From contig NZ_JADWYM010000001.1 in NCBI RefSeq assembly GCF_022414535.1, positions 310,001 through 374,000 on the forward strand: DNA of 64,000 bases. Reading direction: 5' to 3'. Below the pieces are notes generated by a model. That model worked only from the letters and a program-made list of their open reading frames with translations, ran no database searches and was not told the origin of the DNA. A program made the position numbers and the translations under genes. Position 1 is the stretch's first letter; each line of letters starts with the position of its first letter. Source of the stretch: Streptomyces sp. MUM 2J. Its GTDB lineage: Bacteria; Actinomycetota; Actinomycetes; Streptomycetales; Streptomycetaceae. Positions 40,371-49,336 of this stretch are shown one piece after another.

Positions 40371-43208
40371 TCAGTACGCGGGGAGGGTGCGCGGGCCGAG
40401 GTCGTCGCGGGCGGGAGGCGGTGCCAGGCGGACGGAGGCGCCGAGGACGGTCAGGCCGTGCCGGGCGACGACGACCGGCTCCAGACTGACCGCGACGACC
40501 TCGGGGTGGTCGTCGACCAGCCGGGACACGCGGAGCAGCAGTTCCTCCAGGGCGGGCGTGTCGACCGGGGTCGAGCCGCGCCAGCCGAACAGCAGCGGAG
40601 CCGTCCGGATGGAACGCACCAGCGCGCCGGCGTCCCGGTCGGTGACCGGGATCAGCCGGTGTTCCGTGTCGCCGAGCAGCTGGGAGGCGGCACCGGCGAG
40701 CCCGAACGACAGGACGGCCCCGGCCGCCGGGTCGATCACCGCGCGGACGACGGTGTCGACGCCGCGCGGCGCCATCGCCTGCACCACCGGCCGCACCTCG
40801 TCCGGCTTGCCGAACAGCCCGGTCAGCTCGGCGTACGCCCGCCGCAGCTGCTCCTCGTCCGCCAGGTCCAGACGCACACCGCCCAGGTCGGCGCGGTGCC
40901 TGAGGTGCGGTGCGGTGGCCTTGAGGACGACGGGGTAGCCCAGAGCGCGGGCGGCCTCGGCGGCCGTGTCGGGCGTGGGGGCCTGGAGGGCCGCGCGCAC
41001 CTGGATGCCGTACCGCCCGAGGAGCTCGCTCGTCGCCTCCGTGCTGAGCGTGAGGCCCTGGCCGCGCGCGAGGAGCCCGTCGATGAGCCGGGCGGCTCCC
41101 TTCTCGTCGATGTCGTCGTACTCGGGCACCCGGCCGGGGTCGGCGGCCTCGCGGCGCCACTGCGCGTACTGCACGGCCTCGGCGAGGGCGTGTACGGCGC
41201 GTTCGGCCGCGGGGTAGGCGGGGATCAGGCGGGGCGGCGCCGAGGGCGGGGCGTCCGGCGGCGTCGCGGCCGGCGGCTGTTCCGAGGGACGGGGCCGACG
41301 GGAGCCGTCCGCGCCGCCGCCCGGCGCCCTGTCGCCGGCCTGCGGTGCCGTGCTCGCCGCGGCGGACAGCGCCTCGGCGAGGCCCCCCAGCTCGACGTGG
41401 ACGACCAGCACCGGCTTGCCGGGCACCGCCTCGGCCGCCGATCGCAGGGCCTCCGCCAGTTCGGCGTCGCCCGGCGGGCCCTCCCCGATCGCCGGGATCG
41501 CCGTGACGACGACCGCGTCGCAGGTGTCGTCGGCGAGTGCCCGTGCCAGCGCCTCCCGGAAGTCCTCCGCGGACGCGGCCGTGGTCAGGTCCAGCGGACG
41601 GTGCGGCCGGAGACCGGAGGCGAGGCACTGGTCGTAGGTGAGCAGCCTCAGCGACTCGGAGTTGCCGAGGATGGCCACGCGCGGACCGGACGGCAGCGGC
41701 TGGCGGGCGAGGAGCAGGCCGGCGTCGACCAGTTCGGTGATGGTGTTCACGCGCAGCACGCCGGCCTGCCTGAGCAGCGCGGAGACCGTGTCGTGCGGCA
41801 GCCGGGTGGCCCGTACGGCGTGCCCCTGGGGCGCGGAGCCGGCGCCCTGGACCACCACCAGCGGCTTCGCCGCCGCCGTGCGCCGGGCGAGGCGGGTGAA
41901 CTTGCGCGGGTTGCCGATGGACTCCAGGTACATCAGGACGACGTCGGTGTCCGGGTCGTCGTACCAGTACTGCAGGACGTCGTTGCCGGAGACGTCGGCC
42001 CGGTTGCCTGAGGAGACGAAGGTCGACACCCCGGTGACGCCGGTGACCCCTCCCCCGCGCCGGTGGAGCCGGGACAGCAGGGCGATACCGATGGCTCCGG
42101 ACTGCGCGAACAGGCCGATCCGGCCGGGCCGCGGCATCTCGGGGGCCAGGGAGGCGTTCAGCCGGACGTCGGCCGAGGTGTTGATGACGCCGAAGGCGTT
42201 CGGGCCGATGATCCGCATGCCGTACGCCCGCGCGTGCCGGACGAGTTCGCGCTGGCGTTCGCGCCCTTCGGGACCGCTCTCGGCGTATCCGGCGGAGACG
42301 ACGACGAGCCCCTGGACTCCGTGCTCGCCGCACTCGGCCACGGTCCGGGGAACGTGGTCGGCGGGCACGGCGACCACCACGAGGTCGACGGGACCGTCGA
42401 TGTCGCGCACCGAGCGGTACGCGGGCACGCCGTCGAGTTCGGCGAGGTCCTCGGGGAAGGCGCGGTTCACTGCGTACAGCCGGCCGGTGTAGCCGGCCTC
42501 GCGGAGGTTGCCGAGGATGCTGCGGCCGACCCCGCCGGGGGTGCGGCCGGCACCGACGACCGCGACCGCGCCGGGCATGAGCAGGCGCTGCACCGAGCGG
42601 GCCTCGGCCCGCTGCTCGCGTGCGTACTGCACGGCCAGCGACCGCTCGGTCGGCTCGAGGTCGAACTCCAGGCGCACGACGCCGTCCTCGAAGCTGCGCT
42701 TCTGGGTGTACCCGGCGTCGGTGAAGACCTTGATCATCTTGGTGTTGGCGGGCAGGACCTCGGCGGCGAAGCGGCGGATGCCGCGCTCGCGCGCGACGGC
42801 GGCGATGTGCTCCAGAAGGGCGGAGGCCACACCGCGGCCCTGGTGCGCGTCCTGGACCAGGAAGGCGACCTCGGCCTCGTCGGCGGGCGCCGAGGCGGGC
42901 CTGCCGTCGGCGCCGATCCGGTCGTACCGCACCGTGGCGATGAACTCGCCGCCCACCGTGGCCGCGAGTCCCACCCGGTCCACGAAGTCGTGGTGCGTGA
43001 AGCGGTGGACGTCCTTGGCGGACAGACGGGGGTACGGGGCGAAGAAACGGAAGTACTTCGACTCGTCCGAGACCTGCTCGTAGAAGCCGACGAGGCGGTC
43101 CGCGTCCTCGGCGGTGATGGGTCGGACGCGCGCGGTGCCGCCGTCGCGCAGCACCACGTCGGCCTCCCAGTGGGCGGGGTACTCCTGCCGGTCCGGCGCG
43201 CTCTGCAT
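40371..43208 (-). CDS. Pat-type protein lysine acetyltransferase: GNAT fused to an acyl-CoA-synthetase-like region
   Basis: A 945-residue fusion. N-terminal GNAT domain (residues 1-190) with the acetyl-CoA loop QDAHQGRGVASALLEHI. Next, a CoA-binding domain (MPGAVAVVGAGRTPGGVGRS), ligase-like domains (GPNAFGVINTS; GLFAQSGAIGIALLSR) and a C-terminal ATP-grasp domain (GYPVVLKATAPHLRHRADLG). In active NDP-forming synthetases the second region has a phosphohistidine in SHTG(S/A); here the aligned segment reads HAVRATRLPHDTVSAL, so the histidine seems lost. That is the Pat arrangement, where the large region senses ligands and controls acetylation of enzymes such as acetyl-CoA synthetase. The linker around 620-665 is proline-rich. 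ATG at 43208. Confidence 0.85.
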   Translation of the reverse strand: MQSAPDRQEYPAHWEADVVLRDGGTARVRPITAEDADRLVGFYEQVSDESKYFRFFAPYPRLSAKDVHRFTHHDFVDRVGLAATVGGEFIATVRYDRIGADGRPASAPADEAEVAFLVQDAHQGRGVASALLEHIAAVARERGIRRFAAEVLPANTKMIKVFTDAGYTQKRSFEDGVVRLEFDLEPTERSLAVQYAREQRAEARSVQRLLMPGAVAVVGAGRTPGGVGRSILGNLREAGYTGRLYAVNRAFPEDLAELDGVPAYRSVRDIDGPVDLVVVAVPADHVPRTVAECGEHGVQGLVVVSAGYAESGPEGRERQRELVRHARAYGMRIIGPNAFGVINTSADVRLNASLAPEMPRPGRIGLFAQSGAIGIALLSRLHRRGGGVTGVTGVSTFVSSGNRADVSGNDVLQYWYDDPDTDVVLMYLESIGNPRKFTRLARRTAAAKPLVVVQGAGSAPQGHAVRATRLPHDTVSALLRQAGVLRVNTITELVDAGLLLARQPLPSGPRVAILGNSESLRLLTYDQCLASGLRPHRPLDLTTAASAEDFREALARALADDTCDAVVVTAIPAIGEGPPGDAELAEALRSAAEAVPGKPVLVVHVELGGLAEALSAAASTAPQAGDRAPGGGADGSRRPRPSEQPPAATPPDAPPSAPPRLIPAYPAAERAVHALAEAVQYAQWRREAADPGRVPEYDDIDEKGAARLIDGLLARGQGLTLSTEATSELLGRYGIQVRAALQAPTPDTAAEAARALGYPVVLKATAPHLRHRADLGGVRLDLADEEQLRRAYAELTGLFGKPDEVRPVVQAMAPRGVDTVVRAVIDPAAGAVLSFGLAGAASQLLGDTEHRLIPVTDRDAGALVRSIRTAPLLFGWRGSTPVDTPALEELLLRVSRLVDDHPEVVAVSLEPVVVARHGLTVLGASVRLAPPPARDDLGPRTLPAY

Positions 43209-43347
43209 GGGCCCCAGACTAAGGCGCGCCCGGCCACCGCGCGGGGCAGTCCGCGGAAGGACGGCCACCGGGCCGGGACCGCGGCCGCGCCGGTGGCGGC
43301 CGGGAGGTTCTCGGGGGCCCTCCCGGGCATGCCCCATGATGTGGGAA

Positions 43348-43363
43348 ACTGGTCTAGACAACC
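43348..43363. promoter_or_regulatory. DasR-responsive element (dre) before ptsH
   Basis: ACTGGTCTAGACAACC matches the DasR operator consensus (ACTGGTCTAGACCANT) at almost all positions and lies 25 bases before the ptsH start. DasR, a GntR/HutC regulator sensing glucosamine-phosphates, is known to control PTS genes, ptsH included, in S. coelicolor. Confidence 0.8.
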
Positions 43364-43388
43364 CTGAACACCTGAAGGGCAGCAACAC

Positions 43389-43670
43389 ATGGCTGAGCGC
43401 CGCGTCAACGTCGGCTGGGCCGAGGGTCTCCACGCCCGCCCCGCCTCCATCTTCGTCCGAGCCGCCACGGCCGCAGGCGTCCCGGTGACGATCGCCAAGG
43501 CCGGCGGCGCCCCCGTCAACGCGGGCTCCATGCTGGCCGTCCTGGGCCTGGGCGCCCAGGGCGGCGAGGAGATCGTCCTCGCCACCGACGCCGAGGGTGC
43601 GGACGGCGCCCTGGACCGTCTGGCGAGGCTGGTGTCCGAGGGGCTCGAAGAACTCCCCGAGACCGTCTGA
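43389..43670 (+). CDS. ptsH: phosphocarrier protein HPr
   Basis: A 93-residue HPr, the small phosphocarrier between EI and sugar-specific EIIA of the phosphotransferase system. The phosphorylated histidine is His15 in AEGLHARPASIF, and Ser47 in VNAGSMLAVLGLG is the regulatory serine site. The LARLVSEGLEELPETV end is normal. The ATG at 43389 follows AAGGG. It stands alone between a dre operator and a strong terminator and would be repressed by DasR unless aminosugars are present. Confidence 0.95.
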   Translation: MAERRVNVGWAEGLHARPASIFVRAATAAGVPVTIAKAGGAPVNAGSMLAVLGLGAQGGEEIVLATDAEGADGALDRLARLVSEGLEELPETV

Positions 43671-43686
43671 GCCCCCCGCGGCACGC

Positions 43687-43727
43687 GCGGGAGCCGCGCT
43701 GCCCCCGCGGGGCGGCGCGGCTCCCGC
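43687..43727 (+). terminator. terminator of ptsH
   Basis: A perfect 13-bp stem (GCGGGAGCCGCGC with GCGCGGCTCCCGC) starts 17 bases after the ptsH stop. Its 15-base loop can itself fold as CCCC/GGGG. Confidence 0.8.
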
Positions 43728-44106
43728 GGTCCCCTCCGGCACCTTTCGGCGCCCGGCCGGGCGGCGCCCGGCCTTCGGTGACCCTTCGCACCCCTCCCGG
43801 CCGTCCTCGGCCGCTCGCCGCTCCAGGGAGCCCGCCACCGCTGATCGCCGGAGCCCGCGACCCCGATTCCCCCCGGACCACCCTCCGCGCCCGGGCTCCC
43901 CCGGCGCCGGCCGTCCACGCCCGCAGTTCCGCACGGGACACGGCGCGCGGAATTAACGGAGGCACACCCGGAAACGCCGGCGGGTTTACTCGGGCATATC
44001 ACTCACACGGGCACGCCGGGCGCATCACTGAAAATTCCCGCAACACGAAAAAGGGCAGGGGAAACAACCCCCACCGAATATCCCCTCTTTGTATACGGCG
44101 CCCGTG
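43728..44106. other. 379-base intergenic region after ptsH
   Basis: The first half is GC-rich without a supported gene; the second half (about 43990-44105) is distinctly less GC-rich. It is the 3' flank of the GntR gene, which ends at 44107. No repeat, RNA or promoter could be assigned. Confidence 0.45.
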
Positions 44107-44802
44107 TTAATGCCGCAGCGCCGAGATGTTTACGGCATGTTGCGAAGTCCTCACACGGTCGGCGCGTTCCGCGCCGCCGGAGAAGCGCAGCCGGCGCGCG
44201 GTACGGGAACGCTCGGTGTGCTGCGCGGTCAGGGCACGCGCACGTTCACCGTCGCCGCGCGCCACGGCGTCCACGATCGCGCCGTGCTGGGCCCAGACGT
44301 CGACGGGCTGGGCGGGCGCCTCCACCGTGTACATCCACGCGATCTTGTGCCGGATCTGGGTGAGCGTGGCGGTCAGCGCCTGGCTGCCGGAGGCCTGGGC
44401 AAGCGTCTCGTGGAACCAGGTGTCCAGGGCTCGCAGGTCCTCGCTGCTGCCCTTCCTGGCCCGTTCCTGGCCCAGCCGGACGAGCCCGCGCAGCACCTTC
44501 AGATGGGCCTCGGTGCGCCGCTGGGCGGCCCGGGAGGCACCGAGCGGCTCCAGCAGCGTGCGCATCTCCAGCAGGTCGGCGGCCTCCTGCTCGGTGGGTT
44601 CGGCCACGCACGCGCCCGCGTGCCGCCGGGTCACCACGAAGCCCTCCGCCTCCAGCGTGCGCAGCGCCTCACGGACGGGGACGCGGGAAACGCCGTAACG
44701 GCGCGCCAGCAGTTCCTCGGTGAGCCGGCTGCCGCGTTCGTGGACACCGGCGACGATGTCGTCCCGGATCGCCGTACACACCGAGTGCGCCGGAATACGC
44801 AT
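44107..44802 (-). CDS. GntR-family (FadR/FCD) transcriptional regulator
   Basis: A 231-residue regulator. The N-terminal winged helix is of GntR type (AIRDDIVAGVHERGSRLTEE, then YGVSRVPVREALRTLEAEGF). The C-terminal FCD domain is helical; RALDTWFHETLAQASGSQAL and VDVWAQHGAIVDAVARGD carry the acidic/histidine metal-ligand positions that often bind a carboxylic acid effector. FCD regulators usually control organic acid or sugar acid metabolism. ATG at 44802. A dyad 29-45 bases upstream (44831-44847) suggests autoregulation, and a closely related dyad lies between the citrate synthase genes at 55788-55804, which hints at its target. Confidence 0.87.
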   Translation of the reverse strand: MRIPAHSVCTAIRDDIVAGVHERGSRLTEELLARRYGVSRVPVREALRTLEAEGFVVTRRHAGACVAEPTEQEAADLLEMRTLLEPLGASRAAQRRTEAHLKVLRGLVRLGQERARKGSSEDLRALDTWFHETLAQASGSQALTATLTQIRHKIAWMYTVEAPAQPVDVWAQHGAIVDAVARGDGERARALTAQHTERSRTARRLRFSGGAERADRVRTSQHAVNISALRH

Positions 44803-44830
44803 GACCGACCTCCGCCTTAATCCCCGTGAA

Positions 44831-44847
44831 ACGTCGACGATTGACGT
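44831..44847. promoter_or_regulatory. operator candidate of the GntR/FCD regulator
   Basis: ACGTC-GACGATT-GACGT is a perfect 5-bp inverted repeat with a seven-base spacer, just upstream of the GntR gene. The core GTCGACGATTGAC recurs with one change (GTCGATGATTGAC) in the citrate synthase promoter at 55790-55802. Confidence 0.6.
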
Positions 44848-45089
44848 GTGTTCAGCGACTCTATGGCAATGCGGCCGAATTTCCGACGGCGGGCCGGAAT
44901 CCAGGGATATTTTTTGGACAGCGGGCCGAGAACGGTGCGCCGGGCGGGAGGGCGTGAGAAGACATACGGGAGCGGGCGTGCGTGAGCGCGCACGCGGTCG
45001 GACGCCGGCGGGCGTGCGCCAAGGGAACCCGCTCCAACGCCGGAAGCCCCGGCGGGGGCCGGGGCTTCAGAGGGTCTCGGGGCGTTTCG

Positions 45090-45842
45090 TCAGAGAGCGA
45101 CGCCGTGCGCACGCAGGTAGGCGACGGGGTCGACATCGGACCCGTACTCCTGGGTCGTCCGCGCCTCGAAGTGCAGGTGCGGGCCGGTGACGTTGCCCGT
45201 CGCACCCGACCGGCCGATCTGCTGGCCGACGGCCACCTGCTGGCCGACCGAGACGGACAGCGACGACAGGTGGCCGTACTGGGTGTACGAACCGTCGTGC
45301 ATCCGGAGGACGATCTGGTTGCCGTAGGCACCGCCCCAGCCGGCCTCGACGACGGTGCCGTAGCCGACCGCGTGGACGGTGGTGCCGCTCGCGGCGTGGA
45401 AGTCGATGCCGGTGTGACTGCCGGAGGACCACAGGTTGCCGCCGGCTCGGTAACCGGTGGAGACGTAGGATCCGGCGATCGGCGCCACGAAGGTGTTGAG
45501 GCGCTTGCGCTCGGCCTCGCGGGCGGCGCGCTCCCGCGCCTCGCGCACCTTCTCGGCCTGCTCGGCCGCCCGCCTGCGCGCGGCCTCCTCGGCCGCCTTC
45601 TGGTCGGCGGCCTCCTTCTGGGCCTTCGCCTGGGCGCCGATCTCCTCGGCGACGGAGTCGTCGGCGCTGATCACCGGGAGCAGCCCGGTCTGCTCGGCCG
45701 CCGGCTCCGCGGCGAGCGCCGGGGCCGCCAGGGTGCCCACGACGCCGGTGGTGGTGAGGGCGGCGAAGCCGGCCGCCTGCGCGGTGGTCCGCTTCATCCG
45801 GCTCGGACGGCGGTGCTTCCCGGTGGCGCAGCTGAACGCCAT
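45090..45842 (-). CDS. secreted M23 (LytM-type) peptidoglycan endopeptidase
   Basis: A 250-residue exported peptidase. The N-terminus has the twin-basic KHRRPSRMKRTTAQ stretch and a hydrophobic signal (AAGFAALTTTGVVGTLAAPA) with AxA cleavage near ALAAE. A coiled coil rich in Ala, Glu, Lys and Arg (about 65-115) links to the LytM domain, whose zinc ligands are in GSHTGIDFH and GNVTGPHLHFEARTT. It cuts peptide cross-links of peptidoglycan during growth or germination. The gene has a c-di-AMP riboswitch in its leader, as known for several Streptomyces cell-wall hydrolases. ATG at 45842 gives the MAFSCATGKHRRPSR start typical of that group. Confidence 0.9.
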   Translation of the reverse strand: MAFSCATGKHRRPSRMKRTTAQAAGFAALTTTGVVGTLAAPALAAEPAAEQTGLLPVISADDSVAEEIGAQAKAQKEAADQKAAEEAARRRAAEQAEKVREARERAAREAERKRLNTFVAPIAGSYVSTGYRAGGNLWSSGSHTGIDFHAASGTTVHAVGYGTVVEAGWGGAYGNQIVLRMHDGSYTQYGHLSSLSVSVGQQVAVGQQIGRSGATGNVTGPHLHFEARTTQEYGSDVDPVAYLRAHGVAL

Positions 45843-45854
45843 GTAGTGGCTGGT

Positions 45855-46010
45855 CCTTTCCTTCCCTCTCGCCTACCGGGTTAGCTGACGGGTTCGGAGC
45901 AGGAAGGTCTCCTACGGATCCCCTCGCACCTGGCGCGGGCACCCGATTCACCCCTGGGGACTGCGGTGGGTCCCCGGCTCCCCTGGCTCGCGCCGTACGG
46001 GGACTCGGCG
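45855..46010 (-). promoter_or_regulatory. ydaO-yuaA (c-di-AMP) riboswitch
   Basis: Read on the minus strand, the leader contains the diagnostic blocks in order: GAGCCGGGGACCCA, GGGGTGAATCGGG, and CGAACCCGTCAGCTAACC followed by CGGTAGGCG. These match the ydaO motif, which binds two c-di-AMP molecules and turns expression off at high c-di-AMP. Its 3' end runs into GGAAGGAAAGGACC just before the M23 peptidase start, so control may involve the ribosome site or an intrinsic terminator. Confidence 0.9.
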
Positions 46011-46234
46011 ATGACTGTCCGGTGCCGCGGGCGCGGCGCACTACCGGACGGACAGCCCGCACGACGCTAAGGCGCCGGACTTTCAATACCCAAACGGAAC
46101 ACGGTTTTTGTAGCGTATCCCACAGGGCAGACAGGCAACCTCCCCATCATTTCGGACATTCGGAGGTCTCCTGGCCTTCGCACGCAAAAGGGCCCCGGTG
46201 GTTCGCCGTCCACCAGGGCCCCACGTACGCGTGC

Positions 46235-47623
46235 CTACTCGGCCGCGACGACGGTGACTTCACCGATGCCGAGAGCCTCCACGGGCTCCTTGATCTGCGC
46301 GGCATCGCCGACGAGGACGGTCACCAGCCGGTCCACCGGGAAGGCGCCCACCGCGGCGGCGGTGGCCTCCACGGTGCCGGTGGTGGCCAGCTGCCGGTAC
46401 AGGGCGGCCTGGTAGTCGTCGGGGAGGTGCTGCTCGACCTGGTCGGCCAGGGTGCTCGCGACGGCCGCCGCGGTCTCGTACTTCAGCGGCGCCACTCCGA
46501 CGAGGTTCTGCACGGCGACGTCACGCTCGGCGTCGGTCAGCCCCTCGGCGGCGAGCGTCCGCAGCACCGTCCACAGGTCCCGCAGGGCGGGGCCGGTGTT
46601 CGGGGTGTCGACGGAGCCGCTGATCGCGAGCATCGCGGCACCCGTGCCGTCCTGGGCGGACCGGAGGACCTGCCCGAACGCGCGGACACCGTACGTGTAG
46701 CCCTTCTCCTCCCGCAGCACGCGGTCCAGGCGGGAGGTGAGGGTGCCGCCGAGGCAGTAGGTGCCGAGAACCTGGGCGGGCCAGACCCGGTCGTGGCGGT
46801 CGGGGCCGATCCGGCCGATCAGCAGCTGGGTCTGGACGGCACCGGGGCGGTCCACGACGACGACACGGCCGGTGTCGTCGGCGGTCACGGGCGGCACGGG
46901 CCGCGGCTCGGCCGGCGAGCCCGTCCAGGAGCCGAGCGTGTCACCGAGCAGCGCGTCGAGGTCGATGCCGGTGAGGTCGCCGACGACCACGGCGGTGGCG
47001 GTGGCCGGGCGCACGTGCCGTTCGTAGAAGGCGCGCACGGCCGCGGCGTCGATGCCGGCCACGGTCTCCTCGGTCCCCTGACGGGGGCGCGACATACGCG
47101 AGGTCGCCGGGAACAGCTGCCTGGAGAGCTCCTTGGCGGCCCGCCGGGCGGGGCTGGCCAGCTCGTGCGGGATCTCGTCCAGGCGGTTGCGGACCAGCCG
47201 CTCGACCTCGCTGTCGGCGAAGGCGGGTGCTCTCAGGGCGTCGGCGACCAGGCCCAGCGCCTTGGCCAGCCGGGAGGCGGGCACCTCCAGGCTGATGCGG
47301 ACGCCGGGGTGGTCGGCGTGCGCTTCGAGGGTCGCGCCGCAGCGCTCCAGCTCGGCGGCGAACTCCTCGGCGGTGTGCTTGTCGGTGCCCTCGGAGAAGG
47401 CCCGCGCCATGATCGTGGCGACGCCGTCGAGGCCGGTCGGCTCCGCGTCCAGGGGCGCGTCCAGCAGCACCTCCACGGCGACCACCTGCTGCCCGGGGCG
47501 GTGGCAGCGCAGCACGGTCAGTCCGTTGCCGAGGCCGCCTCGCTCCGGGGCCGGGAAGGCCCACGGCCTGGGCTCGCCCGCCACGGGCCGGGGGTGGAAC
47601 TCCATCTGGGCGAGCTCGGTCAC
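46235..47623 (-). CDS. M16-family peptidase, non-catalytic partner subunit
   Basis: A 462-residue M16 (pitrilysin/insulinase-like) protein. The typical strand-helix start is LGNGLTVLRCHRPGQQVVAV, but the zinc motif HxxEH is absent; the corresponding stretch reads GVATIMARAFSEGTDKH. The C-terminal half keeps the arginine-tyrosine pair region RVLREEKGYTYGVRAF that contributes to the partner's active site. It therefore forms a heterodimer with the preceding subunit. GTG at 47623 overlaps that gene's stop by 4 bases (GTGA). The long frame upstream is a shadow. Confidence 0.87.
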   Translation of the reverse strand: MTELAQMEFHPRPVAGEPRPWAFPAPERGGLGNGLTVLRCHRPGQQVVAVEVLLDAPLDAEPTGLDGVATIMARAFSEGTDKHTAEEFAAELERCGATLEAHADHPGVRISLEVPASRLAKALGLVADALRAPAFADSEVERLVRNRLDEIPHELASPARRAAKELSRQLFPATSRMSRPRQGTEETVAGIDAAAVRAFYERHVRPATATAVVVGDLTGIDLDALLGDTLGSWTGSPAEPRPVPPVTADDTGRVVVVDRPGAVQTQLLIGRIGPDRHDRVWPAQVLGTYCLGGTLTSRLDRVLREEKGYTYGVRAFGQVLRSAQDGTGAAMLAISGSVDTPNTGPALRDLWTVLRTLAAEGLTDAERDVAVQNLVGVAPLKYETAAAVASTLADQVEQHLPDDYQAALYRQLATTGTVEATAAAVGAFPVDRLVTVLVGDAAQIKEPVEALGIGEVTVVAAE

Positions 47624-49011
47624 TTGGCCGCCTCCTCGTCGTCGGTGGCTTCCACGGTGGCCGCGGACTCCGGGTCTTCGGTGCCTTCCACGTCCTCGGC
47701 GTGCTCGGGGGCGAGCGGCTCGTAGACGAGGACGGCCCGGTTGTCGGGCCGCAGGCGGGCCGCGGCGACCTCGCGGACCTCCTCGGGCGTCACCTCCAGC
47801 ACGCGCTGCACGGCCGTGAGGGCGAGCTGCGGGTCGCCGAACAGGACGGCGTACCGGCACAGTTCGTCGGCGCGGCCGGCGACCGTGCCGAGCCGGTCCA
47901 GCCACTCGCGCTCCAGCTGGGCCTGGGCTCGCTCCATCTCCTCCGGCGTGGGGCCCTCCTCGGCGAACCGGGCGAGCTCCTCGTCGATGGCGGTCTCGAT
48001 GACCGGCACCTCGACGTCGCCGGAGGTCTTCACGTCCAGCCAGCCCAGCGAGGGCGCCCCGGCCAGCCGCAGGAGACCGAAGCCGGCCGCGACGGCCGTG
48101 CGGTCGCGGCGGACGAGCCGGTTGTACAGGCGGGAGGACTCGCCGCCGCCGAGAACGGTCAGGGCGAGGTCGGCGGCGTCGCACGCGCGCGTGCCGTCGT
48201 GCGGGAGGCGGTAGGAGGCCATCAGGGCGCGTGCCGGCACCTCCTCCTGGACGACCTCGCGCAGCTCCCGGCCGATGACCTCGGGCAGGCTGCCGTCACG
48301 GGGCTCCGGCTTGCCGTCGTGGGACGGGATGGAGCCGAAGTACTTCTCGATCCAGGCGAGCGTCCGCTCCGGGTCGATGGCGCCGACGACCGACAGGACC
48401 GCGTTGTTCGGCGCGTAGTAGGTGCGGAAGAACCTGCGGGCGTCCTCCAGGGTGGCCGCGTCAAGGTCCGCCATCGAGCCGATGGGCGTGTGGTGGTACG
48501 GGTGGCCCTGCGGGTAGGCCAGTGCGGTCAGCCGCTCGAAGGCGGTGCCGTAGGGGACGTTGTCGTAGCGCTGGCGGCGCTCGTTCTTGACGACGTCACG
48601 CTGGTTCTCCATCGACTCGTCGTCGAGGGCGGCCAGCAGGGAGCCCATGCGGTCTGCCTCCAGCCAGAGGGCGAGTTCCAGCTGGTGGGCGGGCATGGTC
48701 TCGAAGTAGTTGGTGCGCTCGAAGCTGGTGGTGCCGTTGAGCGAGCCACCCGCGCCCTGCACCAGCTCGAAGTGGCCGTTGCCCTTGACCTGGGCGGAGC
48801 CCTGGAACATCAGGTGCTCGAAAAGGTGAGCCAGGCCGGTACGCCCCTTGACCTCGTGGCGGGAGCCGACGTCGTACCAGAGGCACACCGCCGCGACCGG
48901 GGTCAGGTGGTCCTCGGAGAGCACCACGCGCAGGCCGTTGGCCAGGCGGTGCTCGGTCGCTGTCAGGCCGCCGGAGCCTGCCTCGGCTGTGGCCGTGTGA
49001 CCCATGGGCAT
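47620..49011 (-). CDS. M16-family zinc metallopeptidase, catalytic subunit
   Basis: A 463-residue M16 peptidase with intact zinc site: HLFEHLMFQGS (HxxEH) and the distal glutamate in ENQRDVVKNERRQRYDNVPY. The N-terminus LANGLRVVLSEDHLTPVAAV is normal for processing peptidases. The acidic C-terminal tail (EHAEDVEGTEDPESAATVE) is extra. It likely degrades or processes peptides in the cytosol together with the non-catalytic partner. ATG at 49011 is chosen because GAAGGGA lies five bases before it; ATG 49041 lacks a ribosome site. Confidence 0.88.
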   Translation of the reverse strand: MPMGHTATAEAGSGGLTATEHRLANGLRVVLSEDHLTPVAAVCLWYDVGSRHEVKGRTGLAHLFEHLMFQGSAQVKGNGHFELVQGAGGSLNGTTSFERTNYFETMPAHQLELALWLEADRMGSLLAALDDESMENQRDVVKNERRQRYDNVPYGTAFERLTALAYPQGHPYHHTPIGSMADLDAATLEDARRFFRTYYAPNNAVLSVVGAIDPERTLAWIEKYFGSIPSHDGKPEPRDGSLPEVIGRELREVVQEEVPARALMASYRLPHDGTRACDAADLALTVLGGGESSRLYNRLVRRDRTAVAAGFGLLRLAGAPSLGWLDVKTSGDVEVPVIETAIDEELARFAEEGPTPEEMERAQAQLEREWLDRLGTVAGRADELCRYAVLFGDPQLALTAVQRVLEVTPEEVREVAAARLRPDNRAVLVYEPLAPEHAEDVEGTEDPESAATVEATDDEEAAK

Positions 49012-49336
49012 GTACGTCCCTTCGATCGCGGAGGCGGTCATCGAGAACCGCGCTTTTCGTGCCGGTCGTGCCACTGTATGCAAGCGTGCGGAGGACCGGC
49101 GAAGTTCCCGCGGGGCGTACGCCGAGAGCGAGATCGCGTAGCCTCGGCGGTTGTTCCCGGCCACGGGCCGCGCCGGCTGCCGTACACCTCCCGGTCACGT
49201 CATGTCCGGCCCCCGGTCCACATCGTGCCGGGTCCGCGAGACCGCTCCACGCCGGGTCCCGGCCCGCGTTGTCAGTCGCGCGGTCCACAATGGTCCGCGT
49301 CAGTCCCGTTCACGCTTCAGCAAGGAGCCGGCAGCG
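49012..49336. other. 325-base divergent promoter region of the M16 operon and parC
   Basis: No gene is supported here. The stretch must hold promoters for the minus-strand M16 pair and the plus-strand topoisomerase gene. No clear dyad or known operator was recognised. Confidence 0.4.

Noticed and set aside
39537..42011. Long plus-strand frame over the Pat and DUF5998 genes
   Set aside because: It has no recognisable domain and is a complement shadow of the minus-strand genes.
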